A stretch of DNA of 64,000 bases, from contig JASLDK010000119.1 in NCBI GenBank assembly GCA_030145945.1, forward strand, positions 1-64,000. Direction: 5' to 3'. Positions 52,279 through 60,475 of this stretch are shown one piece after another. Position numbers and translations under genes: made by a program. The notes below the pieces were generated by a model. That model did not search any database. It was not told the DNA's origin and saw only the letters and a program-made list of their open reading frames with translations. The stretch is from Nocardioides sp. Lineage in GTDB: Bacteria; Actinomycetota; Actinomycetes; Propionibacteriales; Nocardioidaceae. Position 1 is the stretch's first letter. Each line of letters starts with the position of its first letter.

Positions 52279-52400
52279 GATGCCCGTCCCTTCGTGGGCC
52301 GCATGATCAGCCCGTCCTGCACCCAGTCGCCGGTGTAGATGTCCTCGGGGTCCAGGGGGACGTCGGCGAGTGGTCGGATGATCGGTGGTCGGCGGCTCAC
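52275..52400 (-). CDS. Small hypothetical protein
   Basis: 41 residues from a GTG (VSRRPPIIRPLADVPLDPED...), ending PTKGRAS. Both its start and stop overlap neighbours in the GTGA/ATGA manner of this operon. No motif. Confidence 0.55.
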   Translation of the reverse strand: MSRRPPIIRPLADVPLDPEDIYTGDWVQDGLIMRPTKGRAS

Positions 52401-52528
52401 GACGGGACCGCCTTCGACCACACGGTGTGCCCGCTCTTGGCGTGCTTCTCGGCGCTGGCGTCGGTGTCCCCGGTGGCTTCGCAGTCGCGGCAGGTCCAGG
52501 CGTAGGCGAGGTGGATCTTGGCGCTCAC
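52397..52528 (-). CDS. Small C2H2-like zinc protein
   Basis: 43 residues from a GTG. WTCRDCEATGDTDASAEKHA and HAKSGH arrange two Cys and two His at zinc-finger spacing. Overlaps both neighbours by 4 nt. Confidence 0.6.
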   Translation of the reverse strand: MSAKIHLAYAWTCRDCEATGDTDASAEKHAKSGHTVWSKAVPS

Positions 52529-53001
52529 GGTGCCTCCCGTGTGGCCGCGGCGGGAGTCATCAGGTCATTGAGCTCGGTCATGCAACGGCGTAGCCAGGTC
52601 AGGACGTGCTCGACGCGATCATGGATGCTGGGGTCGATCTGCCAGACGAGCAGTGAGAGGCGTGCTTGCGCGAGGAACTTGAGCCATGCGTCCTCTCGGG
52701 CGGCGACCTCGAAGCGGTCGGCGGGAAACTCTGGTGCTGGGGCGCTCGGCAGCACGGCTGCGGGGAGCTCGAAGAGCGGGAGCTGCTCCGCAACGGGCCC
52801 CGGCGCTGCGAGCGGCTCATGCTTGGGCTGCGGCTGCCTCTTGGTGTCGCAGTAGTCCCGCATCGCTTCGTCGCGGGTTGCTCGCATGGGTCCGCCGAGG
52901 ATGGAGCGGTATCCGGCGACGGGACCACTGAAGCGTGACCCGACGACGCGAACGGAATCCGGGGAATGGATCCAGCCGCAGCGGGGGCAGGGCTCGCTCA
53001 T
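52525..53001 (-). CDS. Zn-ribbon-start hypothetical protein
   Basis: 158 residues. Starts MSEPCPRCGWIHSPDSV, a short zinc ribbon, then a proline-rich linker and a helical end (ARLSLLVWQIDPSIHDRVEH). It precedes nothing recognisable except zinc-protein genes and follows the methyltransferase by a 4-nt overlap. Function unknown. Confidence 0.6.
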   Translation of the reverse strand: MSEPCPRCGWIHSPDSVRVVGSRFSGPVAGYRSILGGPMRATRDEAMRDYCDTKRQPQPKHEPLAAPGPVAEQLPLFELPAAVLPSAPAPEFPADRFEVAAREDAWLKFLAQARLSLLVWQIDPSIHDRVEHVLTWLRRCMTELNDLMTPAAATREAP

Positions 53002-54488
53002 TGTGTGCCCCCGATCGGGAGCACGTCGGAGGAGGAGGCGAGGGCGTCAAGGAGCCACGCGAGCGCGGCGGCGATCTGTAGCGGGACCACGCCGTTGCCG
53101 AGCGCCTTGAGTGCCTGGTTGCGGGTGATTCCGGGGACGTCGGTCACCCAGCCGTCAGGGAGGCCCATCATCCATTCAACGAAGCGCGGTGAGAGCTGCG
53201 GCCGTCCCTTGGCGGAGAGCTGCGTGGGCTCGGGCGCAGGGCGTCCGAGCCCACGCTCCCAGCGGGTGATGGCAGCGGTGTACTCGCCCCAGCGGGAGGG
53301 CTGGCGGAAGGTCGCGTCAGTAAGTGTCGTGCCGGCGTGCCCGGTTGTGTAGTCGGCTGCTCCACTAGCCTTCGCGTCGGTCGCGGTGGGCGTGGGCAGC
53401 AAGGGCGCGAGTGAGTCCAGCGAGGGCCGCACCGCAGCACCTTCGCTCGCGGACTGATTGTTGCCGTAGGGCGTAGCGGTTGGCGTCGGCAACAGTGCCA
53501 GATCCTTCGCGATCCCGGGCAGCAGGCGCTCAGTGCCACGCGCGCCTCCACGGGATTCGTGTCCGCCGAGCGAGCCTGCTGCCGAGGGGGTCGGGAGCAG
53601 CAGTACCTCGGTGTTCAGTGGCCTCGTGTTGCGGTCGAACTGCGAGGCACCACCTGTGTTGGAAGCGTCCTGAACGGTCGGCGTCGGCAGAAGTGCCACG
53701 GCGCTCGGCAGCATCAGATCCCCGGACGATCCGCGCTGCCCTGGTCCACCCTTGGTGCCGTCGGTGGCGCGAGGGGTGGGCAGAAGGCCTATGCCAGCAG
53801 GTGCTCCGCCACGTCCTGCAAGTTCACCGAATGCCCGCCCGCCTTGCGCTTTTCCGGGTGCTGCGATCCGCCGTTCGATGCGGTGTTCGCCTCGGGGGTA
53901 GGCAGTAGCGACCCACCGTTCGCGCTTGTGCGGGGCTCCCACGCCGGACGCAGGAAGACTGACCCATTCCGCATCGAACCCGATCTCGGCAAGGTCTGCG
54001 AGTACGGCGTCGAGTGCCCGCAGATGGCCATCTGGTCCGTCTCCCACACACCACGGGCAGGGTTCCACGTCGCCAGCGGCGGGGGCTGTGAAGATTCCGG
54101 GGACATTCTCGAGGACCACCAATCGGGGGTTGAGTGCGACGATCGCGCGGACGACCTGCGACCACAGGCCGGTGCGGGTGCCGTCCTTGAGACCAGCACG
54201 AGCACCGGCGACGGAGACGTCCTGGCAAGGGAATCCGGCACACAGGACGTCGACCTCGCGACCGGGAACGGTCCAGTCGATCGTCGAGACGTCGCCGAGG
54301 TTGGGGACGCCGGGGAAGCGGTGCGCGAGAATCGTGCACGGTGACTTGCAGGGCTCGTGATGGGGCCAGATGCCCTTAGCCGGCTCGCCGCACACGTCGG
54401 CCACCCAGACGGTCTCGACGTCGAGGACGCGGGCGATTCCCAGGTCGAGGCCGCCGTAGCCGGAGAACATGGATCCGAGTCTCAGCAT
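52998..54488 (-). CDS. DNA cytosine-5 methyltransferase with LLPTP repeats
   Basis: 496 residues. Motif I FSGYGGLDLG, motif IV FPCQDVS (catalytic Cys of PCQ), motif VI ENVPG, motif VIII-like HKRERW and motif X QALKALGNGVVP are all present. Between VIII and X, where the target-recognition domain lies, there are five units starting LLPTP (LLPTPRATD, LLPTPTVQD, LLPTPSAAG, LLPTPTATP, LLPTPTATD). It probably methylates phage DNA to escape host restriction. The ATG at 54488 overlaps the previous stop. Confidence 0.92.
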   Translation of the reverse strand: MLRLGSMFSGYGGLDLGIARVLDVETVWVADVCGEPAKGIWPHHEPCKSPCTILAHRFPGVPNLGDVSTIDWTVPGREVDVLCAGFPCQDVSVAGARAGLKDGTRTGLWSQVVRAIVALNPRLVVLENVPGIFTAPAAGDVEPCPWCVGDGPDGHLRALDAVLADLAEIGFDAEWVSLPASGVGAPHKRERWVATAYPRGEHRIERRIAAPGKAQGGRAFGELAGRGGAPAGIGLLPTPRATDGTKGGPGQRGSSGDLMLPSAVALLPTPTVQDASNTGGASQFDRNTRPLNTEVLLLPTPSAAGSLGGHESRGGARGTERLLPGIAKDLALLPTPTATPYGNNQSASEGAAVRPSLDSLAPLLPTPTATDAKASGAADYTTGHAGTTLTDATFRQPSRWGEYTAAITRWERGLGRPAPEPTQLSAKGRPQLSPRFVEWMMGLPDGWVTDVPGITRNQALKALGNGVVPLQIAAALAWLLDALASSSDVLPIGGTQ

Positions 54489-54889
54489 CACGCACCCCCA
54501 GCCAGAGGACGGTCGGCGGGTTCGGCGTTGGCGATCTCCAGCAGCACGTCCGCATGGCACGGTTGGTCGAGCGGGCACCAGCAGGCGAGGTCCTTGCCCG
54601 CGAGCTCGCTGCGGATGTCGAGTCGGGTCGGCACCCACGGCTGGTCGAGCCAGTACTGGCCAGGCTGCGCAATCACCTTGCGATAGAGGGCGACCGCCTG
54701 CTCGGCGCGGACGACGTGGAACCAGTCGCGGCAGAAGTCGTAGGGGTGCGTGGTGGCTCGATGCCACAGGTGCGTCCGCTCGCCGACGACGAAGGGGTTG
54801 CCCCATTTCGTCGGCCGCCCGACGTACACGGCACCCTCGGGCATCCGCCAGCCCTTGGTGCGCTTGCGTTGGATTCGCTGCGCGCTCAT
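54488..54889 (-). CDS. DUF4326 protein
   Basis: 133 residues. The motif VYVGRPTKWGNPFVVG (about residues 21-36) and the later LACWCPLDQPCHADVLLE are the two signature parts of DUF4326. These proteins are widespread in phages; a nucleotide- or zinc-related role has been suggested, none is established here. It overlaps the methyltransferase gene by 4 nt. Confidence 0.85.
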   Translation of the reverse strand: MSAQRIQRKRTKGWRMPEGAVYVGRPTKWGNPFVVGERTHLWHRATTHPYDFCRDWFHVVRAEQAVALYRKVIAQPGQYWLDQPWVPTRLDIRSELAGKDLACWCPLDQPCHADVLLEIANAEPADRPLAGGA

Positions 54890-55119
54890 GCGTGCATCCA
54901 CTCCTTGCAGTCGGGGCATGAGACCCGCTGGGGGTCGTCGGTGCGGGGGAAGTCGTCGATGTCGAGTGCCTGGTCGAAGGTGAGATTCAGCTCGGCGGCA
55001 CTCGCCCCGGTCGTGCGGGTCTCGGCGACGAAGCACAGGGGCACGTCGTCGGCTTCGTCGGTGGCGTCATGGAGTTCGGAGCGCAGGTGGGTGAAGCCAT
55101 AGGGGTCGATGTCGATCAC
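54886..55119 (-). CDS. Hypothetical acidic protein
   Basis: 77 residues (MIDIDPYGFTHLRSELHDAT...), acidic, with a C-terminal CPDC pair. No family recognised. Overlaps both neighbours. Confidence 0.55.
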   Translation of the reverse strand: MIDIDPYGFTHLRSELHDATDEADDVPLCFVAETRTTGASAAELNLTFDQALDIDDFPRTDDPQRVSCPDCKEWMHA

Positions 55120-55352
55120 GGCGCATCACCCGCCAGCAGTTCGCGCGCCGCCTTGCTCGCTCGTCCGGTCGGCGTGAGTCCGGCAGGCTGCCCGGCCTTG
55201 TGGACCGCGTGCTGGACGACGAACGCTGCGAGCATGTCGGGACGCGGGATGCCTCCGAAGGACGGCGGTGCGGTCACGCCGATGCCGCAGATGGAGCAGT
55301 CGGCCTTGCCTGCGGGCTCGTCGACGGTGATGTGGGAGAGGTCTACCATCAC
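55116..55352 (-). CDS. Hypothetical small protein with a CxxC pair
   Basis: 78 residues (MMVDLSHITVDEPAGKADCS...) with one CSIC pair, then a helix (AAFVVQHAVHKAGQPAG) and an Arg/Lys-rich end. Start at 55352 or 55349. Function unknown. Confidence 0.55.
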   Translation of the reverse strand: MMVDLSHITVDEPAGKADCSICGIGVTAPPSFGGIPRPDMLAAFVVQHAVHKAGQPAGLTPTGRASKAARELLAGDAP

Positions 55353-55921
55353 GCACCCCCGGCCTGATCGAGCAGCGAGCGGAGGCGGCGTGCCAAAGCG
55401 AGTGAGTTGCCTCGTCCGTCGCGCTCGCCCGTGTCGGCCAGGTCAGCGATCCCGGCCCGCAGCCGCTCGGTCTCTTCCTCGGCCTCCCAGACGCGGGACA
55501 TCTGTCGGGAGCGGCGGGCCATGCCGCGTAGCCGCTCTACCTCGGCCTCGGCACGCTCAGCACGGTCGTAGTTCTCGATCATCCGTTCCGAGAACTCGGC
55601 GCACTCGCCGGCGCATTCTTCGTACAGCTTGTCGAGTTCCTTCACCCGGTCCAGCAGTCCCGGCAGGGCGTTGACGGCGGCGACCCACCGATTGGCCCGC
55701 TGGCCGTAGTAGACCTCCGACATGTGCAGCGAGCAGACCGGCCATGCGCGGTCGTCGCCGGTCTCCGGGTCGTAGATCACCCAGCTCTCGGCCTCGCGTC
55801 CACAGGCATCCAGCTCGCCGACCTTGTCGGTGATCGATGCGTGGCAGTGCTCTTCGGTGAGCGGTCCGGTGGCGAGGTCGCGTGCCAGCTCCCGCAGCTC
55901 GGTGTCGGTGTGCTCAGTCAA
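55349..55921 (-). CDS. Coiled-coil hypothetical protein
   Basis: 190 residues from a TTG start without a strong ribosome site. Helical throughout: ERMIENYDRAERAEAEVERL and EAEEETERLRAGIADLAD are coiled-coil segments. Cys residues near the start (EEHCHASI, DACGRE, WPVCSLHM) may bind metal. Similar proteins occur in actinophage early regions; no role known. Confidence 0.55.
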   Translation of the reverse strand: MTEHTDTELRELARDLATGPLTEEHCHASITDKVGELDACGREAESWVIYDPETGDDRAWPVCSLHMSEVYYGQRANRWVAAVNALPGLLDRVKELDKLYEECAGECAEFSERMIENYDRAERAEAEVERLRGMARRSRQMSRVWEAEEETERLRAGIADLADTGERDGRGNSLALARRLRSLLDQAGGA

Positions 55922-56270
55922 GGGGTCGCCCTCCTCGCAGGTATTGCTCCACGTCGGAGCGGTAGGTGATGACGCCGTGCTCGTCGCACAACATGACGGT
56001 CTGGCCGCGCATCCAGACGCCGAATCGGTCGCGCTGGCTGGTGCCTCGGACGCCGATGAGGGTGTCGAGATCGGCGGAGGTGTAGCCGTACTCGCAGGAC
56101 GGGGCGGGATGGGCAGCGAGGATGTCGGTCAACCGCGCGGCAACCCGGTCGCGCTCCTGCTGACGGACGCCGGGCATCGTGCCGGGATACTTCGGCCACT
56201 CGGCAAGCTCGCTGGCGAGCCGCTCCACGGCGATTCGCAGGGTGTCGTCCTGTCGGCGCTGGGCGTTCAT
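55914..56270 (-). CDS. Hypothetical protein
   Basis: 118 residues (MNAQRRQDDTLRIAVERLAS...). Helical N-terminus, then GYTSADLDTLIGVRGTSQRD and GVITYRSDVEQYLRGG, which resembles a small binding domain. No family recognised. Overlaps the preceding and following genes. Confidence 0.55.
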   Translation of the reverse strand: MNAQRRQDDTLRIAVERLASELAEWPKYPGTMPGVRQQERDRVAARLTDILAAHPAPSCEYGYTSADLDTLIGVRGTSQRDRFGVWMRGQTVMLCDEHGVITYRSDVEQYLRGGRPLD

Positions 56271-56413
56271 CGCAGCCCTGCCTTCCCGAGCAGCCACCAG
56301 GTGACTACGCCGATCGTGAAGATGACGCCGATCGCGCCGAACACTCCGATGACTGCTTGGCCGAAGTTCTGCCAGAAGACGGGCCACGGCGTGGTTTCGA
56401 GGGTCGTGCTCAC
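56267..56413 (-). CDS. Small membrane protein
   Basis: 48 residues from a GTG (VSTTLETTPWPVFWQNFGQA...), 5 nt after GGAG, with one membrane helix (AVIGVFGAIGVIFTIGVVTWW). Role unknown. Confidence 0.55.
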   Translation of the reverse strand: MSTTLETTPWPVFWQNFGQAVIGVFGAIGVIFTIGVVTWWLLGKAGLR

Positions 56414-56631
56414 GGGCTCTCCTTGGTCGGGGTGGGGGCGGCGTAGAGGACGCGTGACCACTCGGGCGCGTCGTAGCGGGCATCGGGTCCGTAGTAGTCG
56501 CGGATCTGCGCGTCTGCCGTGGCGGCAGCGAGCGCGAGGGTGGCGTGCACCTGAGCGGCCGCGAGCGTCAGTGGGCCGAGGCTCTTCGCCAGCAGCCGTT
56601 CGGCCTCGCGGTAGTGCTCCGGCCCGCTCAC
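56410..56631 (-). CDS. Hypothetical helical protein
   Basis: 73 residues from a GTG. The pattern GPEHYREAERLLAKSLGPLT, then AQVHATLALAAATADAQ, is typical of a small actinophage helical family. Ends in Pro/Thr-rich residues. Function unknown. Confidence 0.6.
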   Translation of the reverse strand: MSGPEHYREAERLLAKSLGPLTLAAAQVHATLALAAATADAQIRDYYGPDARYDAPEWSRVLYAAPTPTKESP

Positions 56632-56726
56632 GACGCCCGACCTCCCAGCGCGAAGGCGTAGGCCAGGACGAGCAGCAGGACCAGGAGACCGAGGGCAGCT
56701 AGGCCTGCGTGGGGGTGACGGTTCAT
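56628..56726 (-). CDS. Very small membrane peptide
   Basis: 32 residues with a single helix (LAALGLLVLLLVLAYAFAL) and a basic end. The ATG at 56726 and the stop both overlap neighbours by 4 nt, the same junction used throughout, so it is probably translated. Role unknown. Confidence 0.5.
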   Translation of the reverse strand: MNRHPHAGLAALGLLVLLLVLAYAFALGGRAS

Positions 56727-57259
56727 TGGTCGGCTCCCCGCTGGAGCGCGTTGACATCGGCCTCGATCTCCTTGCGGCGCTCGGGAGTTGCCCCGTTCCA
56801 CTCGGCACGAAGGTCAGCGACGCGCGCCACCGTGGCCTCATCGACCGGCGGCGACGATGGCACTGAATCGGGCAGCGGGTCCACGCGCCACAGCGACTTC
56901 TTGCCCTTGGACTCGGCGAGCGCGACCTTGAGCGGGCCGTCGATGTGCGACATGTGGCTGACTCGGATGCCTCCGATCTCTTGGCCGGCCCACTTCACCT
57001 TCGCGTCGCGGTACAGCGTGAAACGCGGGTTCTCAGGCCAGTCGTCGGTCTCCTCGCCCCATCCGAAGGCCAGGATTCGAAGGACTGTCTTCGATGGCTT
57101 GAAGGGGCGCTTATCTGGGAACTCGGCCAGCACGATCGCGACCGGCTGATCCGCGTCCCCTCGGCGGACCTCCTTGATGGTGAAGGTGCGCGGTCCGCTG
57201 ATCAGGTCGTCGGCGTTGAGCTGGTCGCTCTTGGCGATGATGGCTTGACTCAGGTTCAT
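56723..57259 (-). CDS. Conserved recombination-module protein
   Basis: 178 residues (MNLSQAIIAKSDQLNADDLI...), with PRTFTIKEVRRGDADQPVAI and GQEIGGIRVSHMSHIDGPLK. Proteins with this pattern are found regularly next to RecE-like exonuclease genes in actinophages. A strand-annealing or nuclease-partner role fits the neighbourhood; the sequence alone does not show it. It overlaps the exonuclease gene by ATGA. Confidence 0.65.
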   Translation of the reverse strand: MNLSQAIIAKSDQLNADDLISGPRTFTIKEVRRGDADQPVAIVLAEFPDKRPFKPSKTVLRILAFGWGEETDDWPENPRFTLYRDAKVKWAGQEIGGIRVSHMSHIDGPLKVALAESKGKKSLWRVDPLPDSVPSSPPVDEATVARVADLRAEWNGATPERRKEIEADVNALQRGADQ

Positions 57260-58329
57260 CACATGCTCATTTCGGGATCGACGTAGGGGTTCAGGTGTGC
57301 CGGGATCAGGTCGGCGTACCGGTAGAAGTAGCGAGCAGGCAGCGCGGTCGGCTCGGCGTGCAAGGTCGGGTAGCCGTCCCACATACCGCTCTTGATGGCC
57401 TCGGCGAAGATGTCGATGGCGCGGTCATTCAGCGCCCGGGCGATCTCCATAGCCAGGTCGTCGCAGGTGTGAACCTGCACGAGATAGGGCTCCTGCTTCT
57501 CCTGGCAGATGAAGCGCATCGGCTCATCGCCAGCCTCGTGACCGAGTGCCCGCAGCCCACGGAGGTAGAACTCGGCCTGCTGGTGGTAGCCGTACCGCTC
57601 CATGTCGTGCTCGAAGCCGCGATCAGAGGCGTCCTCGGTGGTCTTGTAGTCGTTCGCCCTGCGCCCGAGAAGGTCGATCCGTGCCCGACACCAAGCACTG
57701 CGCTCCTGCCAGAAGGCGGACACCTCGGGCTCGCCATCACTGAGCATGGCGGAGACTTCCGGGTTGGCGCGCAATGCTGCGGCCATGCCCTCAACCTGCT
57801 CACGTTCGGCTGCGGTCACGGCTACGGCCCGCTCGGCGGCAATGGCGTCGGCCCACTGCGCCCGCTCCTCCTTGCCCGCCTTGGTTCGTCCGTCGTGCTC
57901 CCAGACGATGAGCTCAGGACCAGCGCCAAGGGCTTCGAGATGCGCGGCCTTGCCGAGATTCATCGCCTTGGTGGGCTTGCGGTTCCGGTGTGTTGCGATC
58001 GCCTTGGCCGGAACGTGCTCGGTGAGACGGCGGGCCAGCGACGACGAGAGCGAACCACCAGGGACGGGGTCACCGTGATAGATCTCGTCGCTCAGGTTCC
58101 AGTGCAGGCCGACCTTGATCTCATCGTCGGGCACGATCGGCGCTGCGTGGCACGAGCACTTGCACGCGAGCCGATGCTTCAGCCCATCGGTCTCACCGGA
58201 ACACCGGTGGTGGCTGCCGCTTCCGCACCAGCCCGACAACCACTTCCGCGGCTCCTCGTTCTCCGCATCCACCGCCCGCTGACTGGCTTCCTCGACGGCG
58301 AGGTCGCGGGGGTCGAGGTCGGCGGTCAT
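57259..58329 (-). CDS. RecE-like PD-(D/E)XK exonuclease
   Basis: 356 residues. After a Cys/His N-terminus (CGSGSHHRCSGETD, CKCSCH) comes GLHWNLSDEIYHGDPVPGG, then SFWQERSAWCRARIDLLGRR and NDYKTTEDASDRG. The RARIDLL...DYKTT segment carries the Asp and the D-x-K pair of the PD-(D/E)XK fold. Phage members degrade one strand of dsDNA ends for recombination. The small conserved partner follows directly. Confidence 0.82.
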   Translation of the reverse strand: MTADLDPRDLAVEEASQRAVDAENEEPRKWLSGWCGSGSHHRCSGETDGLKHRLACKCSCHAAPIVPDDEIKVGLHWNLSDEIYHGDPVPGGSLSSSLARRLTEHVPAKAIATHRNRKPTKAMNLGKAAHLEALGAGPELIVWEHDGRTKAGKEERAQWADAIAAERAVAVTAAEREQVEGMAAALRANPEVSAMLSDGEPEVSAFWQERSAWCRARIDLLGRRANDYKTTEDASDRGFEHDMERYGYHQQAEFYLRGLRALGHEAGDEPMRFICQEKQEPYLVQVHTCDDLAMEIARALNDRAIDIFAEAIKSGMWDGYPTLHAEPTALPARYFYRYADLIPAHLNPYVDPEMSM

Positions 58330-58781
58330 GCTTGCCCCGCTCTCTTGATCGCAAACACGTTGCTTGCCGACGGGACCACGGCAACGCCTTGCCACGTCGT
58401 GCACATCACTTCGAGGCTGTCGTCGCCGGTCCTGAGTCGCAGCGCGTAATCCCCTCCATCCGGAGACCATGCGATGTACTTGGCGCTCGACGGCAGAGCG
58501 ACATCGTCTTCGCGTTGGCCACCGCAGATCGAGAAGTCCGACCCGCCATCCCCAGACAGTGCAGACTGAAGACGATCGACCTCGCGAGCCAGCTCGTCGT
58601 TGCGCATCCGCAAAAGGCGGATCTCTTCTTGCGCCCACTTGGGGAGCCGATCGATGTTGCTCACCACCCACGGCTCCTCAGCCGCCAGGTCACTCCGCGT
58701 CGGTTGCTCGCGCTCCCCGGCCAGGTCGTGACGGTCACGGTCGGCGCGGGCCTCGTCCTCGATGCGGTCGTGGATGCTCAT
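58326..58781 (-). CDS. Hypothetical coiled-coil protein
   Basis: 151 residues. Charged start (MSIHDRIEDEARADRDRHDL), a coiled-coil helix (LRMRNDELAREVDRLQSAL) and a small beta-rich end with ALRLRTGDDSLEVMCTTWQG. No family recognised. Overlaps the exonuclease gene. Confidence 0.55.
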   Translation of the reverse strand: MSIHDRIEDEARADRDRHDLAGEREQPTRSDLAAEEPWVVSNIDRLPKWAQEEIRLLRMRNDELAREVDRLQSALSGDGGSDFSICGGQREDDVALPSSAKYIAWSPDGGDYALRLRTGDDSLEVMCTTWQGVAVVPSASNVFAIKRAGQA

Positions 58782-58966
58782 GCGGCACCCCGGTCCCGCC
58801 GAAGCTGGTCATAGACGCACGGGTCGATGGAGCGACGTAGCTCCTTGAGCTCGTAGCCCAACCGCATCCGGCGCATGTGCTCGTCGGCGAGGCACCAGAC
58901 CGCCACAGCCAGCACGCCAAGCGTCAGGACCTCGATGACCAGGAGGATGATCTCGCCGATGGTCAT
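58778..58966 (-). CDS. Small membrane protein
   Basis: 62 residues with an N-terminal membrane helix (IILLVIEVLTLGVLAVAVWCL) and a basic cytoplasmic tail. Function unknown. 4-nt overlaps on both sides. Confidence 0.6.
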   Translation of the reverse strand: MTIGEIILLVIEVLTLGVLAVAVWCLADEHMRRMRLGYELKELRRSIDPCVYDQLRRDRGAA

Positions 58967-59289
58967 GCGACCACCTCCTGGCAGTAGGACGAGTGGTCGT
59001 TCTCGGCGGCGTAGAAGTCGTCGAAGTCATCGCGGGACGGCTGCTCGCCCCATGCGGGAGGCATCAACCACGACGTGCGACCGCACGAGCAGTAGGACAC
59101 GGCGGCGGCGTACCGGGGCACGCGGTTGAGCCGGAAGGCCCAGCGCACGTCGAGATCAAGCAGCCAGTCGCGGCGCTGAATCGCCTTACGTCGACGGCGA
59201 GCACAGCCCGAGGTAGTCGAGGGCGCGTAGCCACGGTCCAGCGGGTAGGCGGCGTCCTCAGGGTTGGCGGGGTAGCGACGGTTACTCAT
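58963..59289 (-). CDS. Hypothetical basic protein
   Basis: 108 residues (MSNRRYPANPEDAAYPLDRG...), an Arg-rich middle, and YCSCGRTSW near residue 66. Acidic/Tyr-rich end. No family recognised. Confidence 0.55.
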   Translation of the reverse strand: MSNRRYPANPEDAAYPLDRGYAPSTTSGCARRRRKAIQRRDWLLDLDVRWAFRLNRVPRYAAAVSYCSCGRTSWLMPPAWGEQPSRDDFDDFYAAENDHSSYCQEVVA

Positions 59290-59429
59290 GCGGCCACCTC
59301 CCGCACGACGACCGGCGCGGACCAGGTCTCGGAGGCATCGCGGCGGGTGGCGATCTCGGCCACATCGCCGAAAATGGTGACGAGCCAGTGAGTGCCAGCG
59401 GCGTCGATGCCGGTGTACTGCTGCTGCAT
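59286..59429 (-). CDS. Small hypothetical protein
   Basis: 47 residues (MQQQYTGIDAAGTHWLVTIF...), strand-rich, no motif. The stop overlaps the next start by 4 nt. It is first of the operon segment after a hairpin-containing gap. Confidence 0.55.
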   Translation of the reverse strand: MQQQYTGIDAAGTHWLVTIFGDVAEIATRRDASETWSAPVVVREVAA

Positions 59430-59454
59430 TGCTGCTACCTTTCGGTTGTTCGGT

Positions 59455-59489
59455 GGTCGCGCTCCGGGGTCGAATTCGTGAGCGCGACC
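59455..59489. terminator. Hairpin inside the early operon gap
   Basis: GGTCGCGCTC and GAGCGCGACC form a perfect 10-bp stem with a 15-nt loop in the only sizeable gap (59430-59529) of the early operon. The T run is poor on the minus strand, so it may attenuate or process the transcript without ending it fully. Confidence 0.4.
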
Positions 59490-59529
59490 GCTGTTATTTC
59501 TGGTCCCGGCCCTGCCCGGGGGTCATCTG

Positions 59530-59796
59530 TCAGACAGGGCCGGAGGTCTGGTTGCGCCTGAGTTCGCGAATGAAGTCCGGGGCCATGTCCTCGGGCATCT
59601 CGATCCGCACGTAGCCCTTCGGCGGCTTACGGAGACGGGCGATCAGTTCGGCCTGAATCCAGACGACGAACCACACCACCGCGAGCGCACTCGACAGCCA
59701 GCCAGCGTCGGCATGCCCTGTCAGGAACCTCGCCACCGCGCCAATGAGGCACGCCAGGATCGTGACCGCCAAGAAGGCGCGATCGAACGTCTTCAT
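59530..59796 (-). CDS. Small membrane protein
   Basis: 88 residues with two membrane helices (FLAVTILACLIGAVARFL, WLSSALAVVWFVVWIQ) and a basic/acidic tail (KPPKGYVRIEMPEDMAPD). Might act at the cell envelope; unrecognised. Confidence 0.6.
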   Translation of the reverse strand: MKTFDRAFLAVTILACLIGAVARFLTGHADAGWLSSALAVVWFVVWIQAELIARLRKPPKGYVRIEMPEDMAPDFIRELRRNQTSGPV

Positions 59797-60191
59797 CGCG
59801 CACCGCCGGAGGCCTGACCCGAGACAGCAGCGGCCTCAACACGGGCTGCCTCGAGGGTGCGGAGGGTGTGCCAGAACAGCGCCTTGTTGGCGTTGCCCTT
59901 CGACACGGCGCCGTCGATTGGGACAGGCACGTCGGTGATGTCGAGGAAGCCGTGCGGGCCACGGGCGCCAGCCCACTGCGCGGAGTAGGAACGCGAGTCG
60001 AACTCATCGCCGGCGTCAGCGAACGCCTTACGGCACCGCGCGTTGACGTGGTTCGGGTTGATCCAGCCGTCGTAGAGGTTCGCCTCGGCGACGCAGGCCG
60101 CGCGGAAGACCTCCGCCATCAGCGGCTTGTCGGCGACGAGGGTCAGGAGGTCCTGGTCTTCATCGACGGGGGAGAAGTTGAGGAGGGTCAT
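59793..60191 (-). CDS. Hypothetical phage protein
   Basis: 132 residues, starting MTLLNFSPVDEDQDLLTLVA, helix-rich, with ANLYDGWINPNHVNARCRKA. Actinophage early-region pattern; no specific family or function recognised. Overlaps both neighbours by 4 nt. Confidence 0.6.
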   Translation of the reverse strand: MTLLNFSPVDEDQDLLTLVADKPLMAEVFRAACVAEANLYDGWINPNHVNARCRKAFADAGDEFDSRSYSAQWAGARGPHGFLDITDVPVPIDGAVSKGNANKALFWHTLRTLEAARVEAAAVSGQASGGAR

Positions 60192-60475
60192 GCGACAGCC
60201 GCCTGATCCTCGAGCCGAAGCTGCGCCATGCGGTACAGCAGCGACTTAGCGACCGCGCCGCGACGGATGACCTCACGGTCGACGTGACACTCGGGCGGGC
60301 ACCTGTCGATGCCTCGACGAGTGCCCCGGGGCTGGGCATCCGGGTGCGATCGCCGGTAGTACGCCGACTGGTACTCCTGCCGCGCACGGACGCAGGCATC
60401 ACAAGCGGCCTCGCCGTGCTTGATGTGGCGCTGGTAGGCGGCATTGGTGCCGCAAGGGGCGAGAGAGCGGGTCAT
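60188..60475 (-). CDS. Cys-rich CGTxxAY-family small protein (copy 2)
   Basis: 95 residues. CGTNAAYQRHIKHGEAACDA then CVRARQEYQSAYYRR, the same pattern as 51680-51922. It has an additional C-terminal half with CHVDREVIRRGAVAKSLLYR resembling a short helix-turn-helix. Likely zinc- and DNA-binding. Confidence 0.65.
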   Translation of the reverse strand: MTRSLAPCGTNAAYQRHIKHGEAACDACVRARQEYQSAYYRRSHPDAQPRGTRRGIDRCPPECHVDREVIRRGAVAKSLLYRMAQLRLEDQAAVA

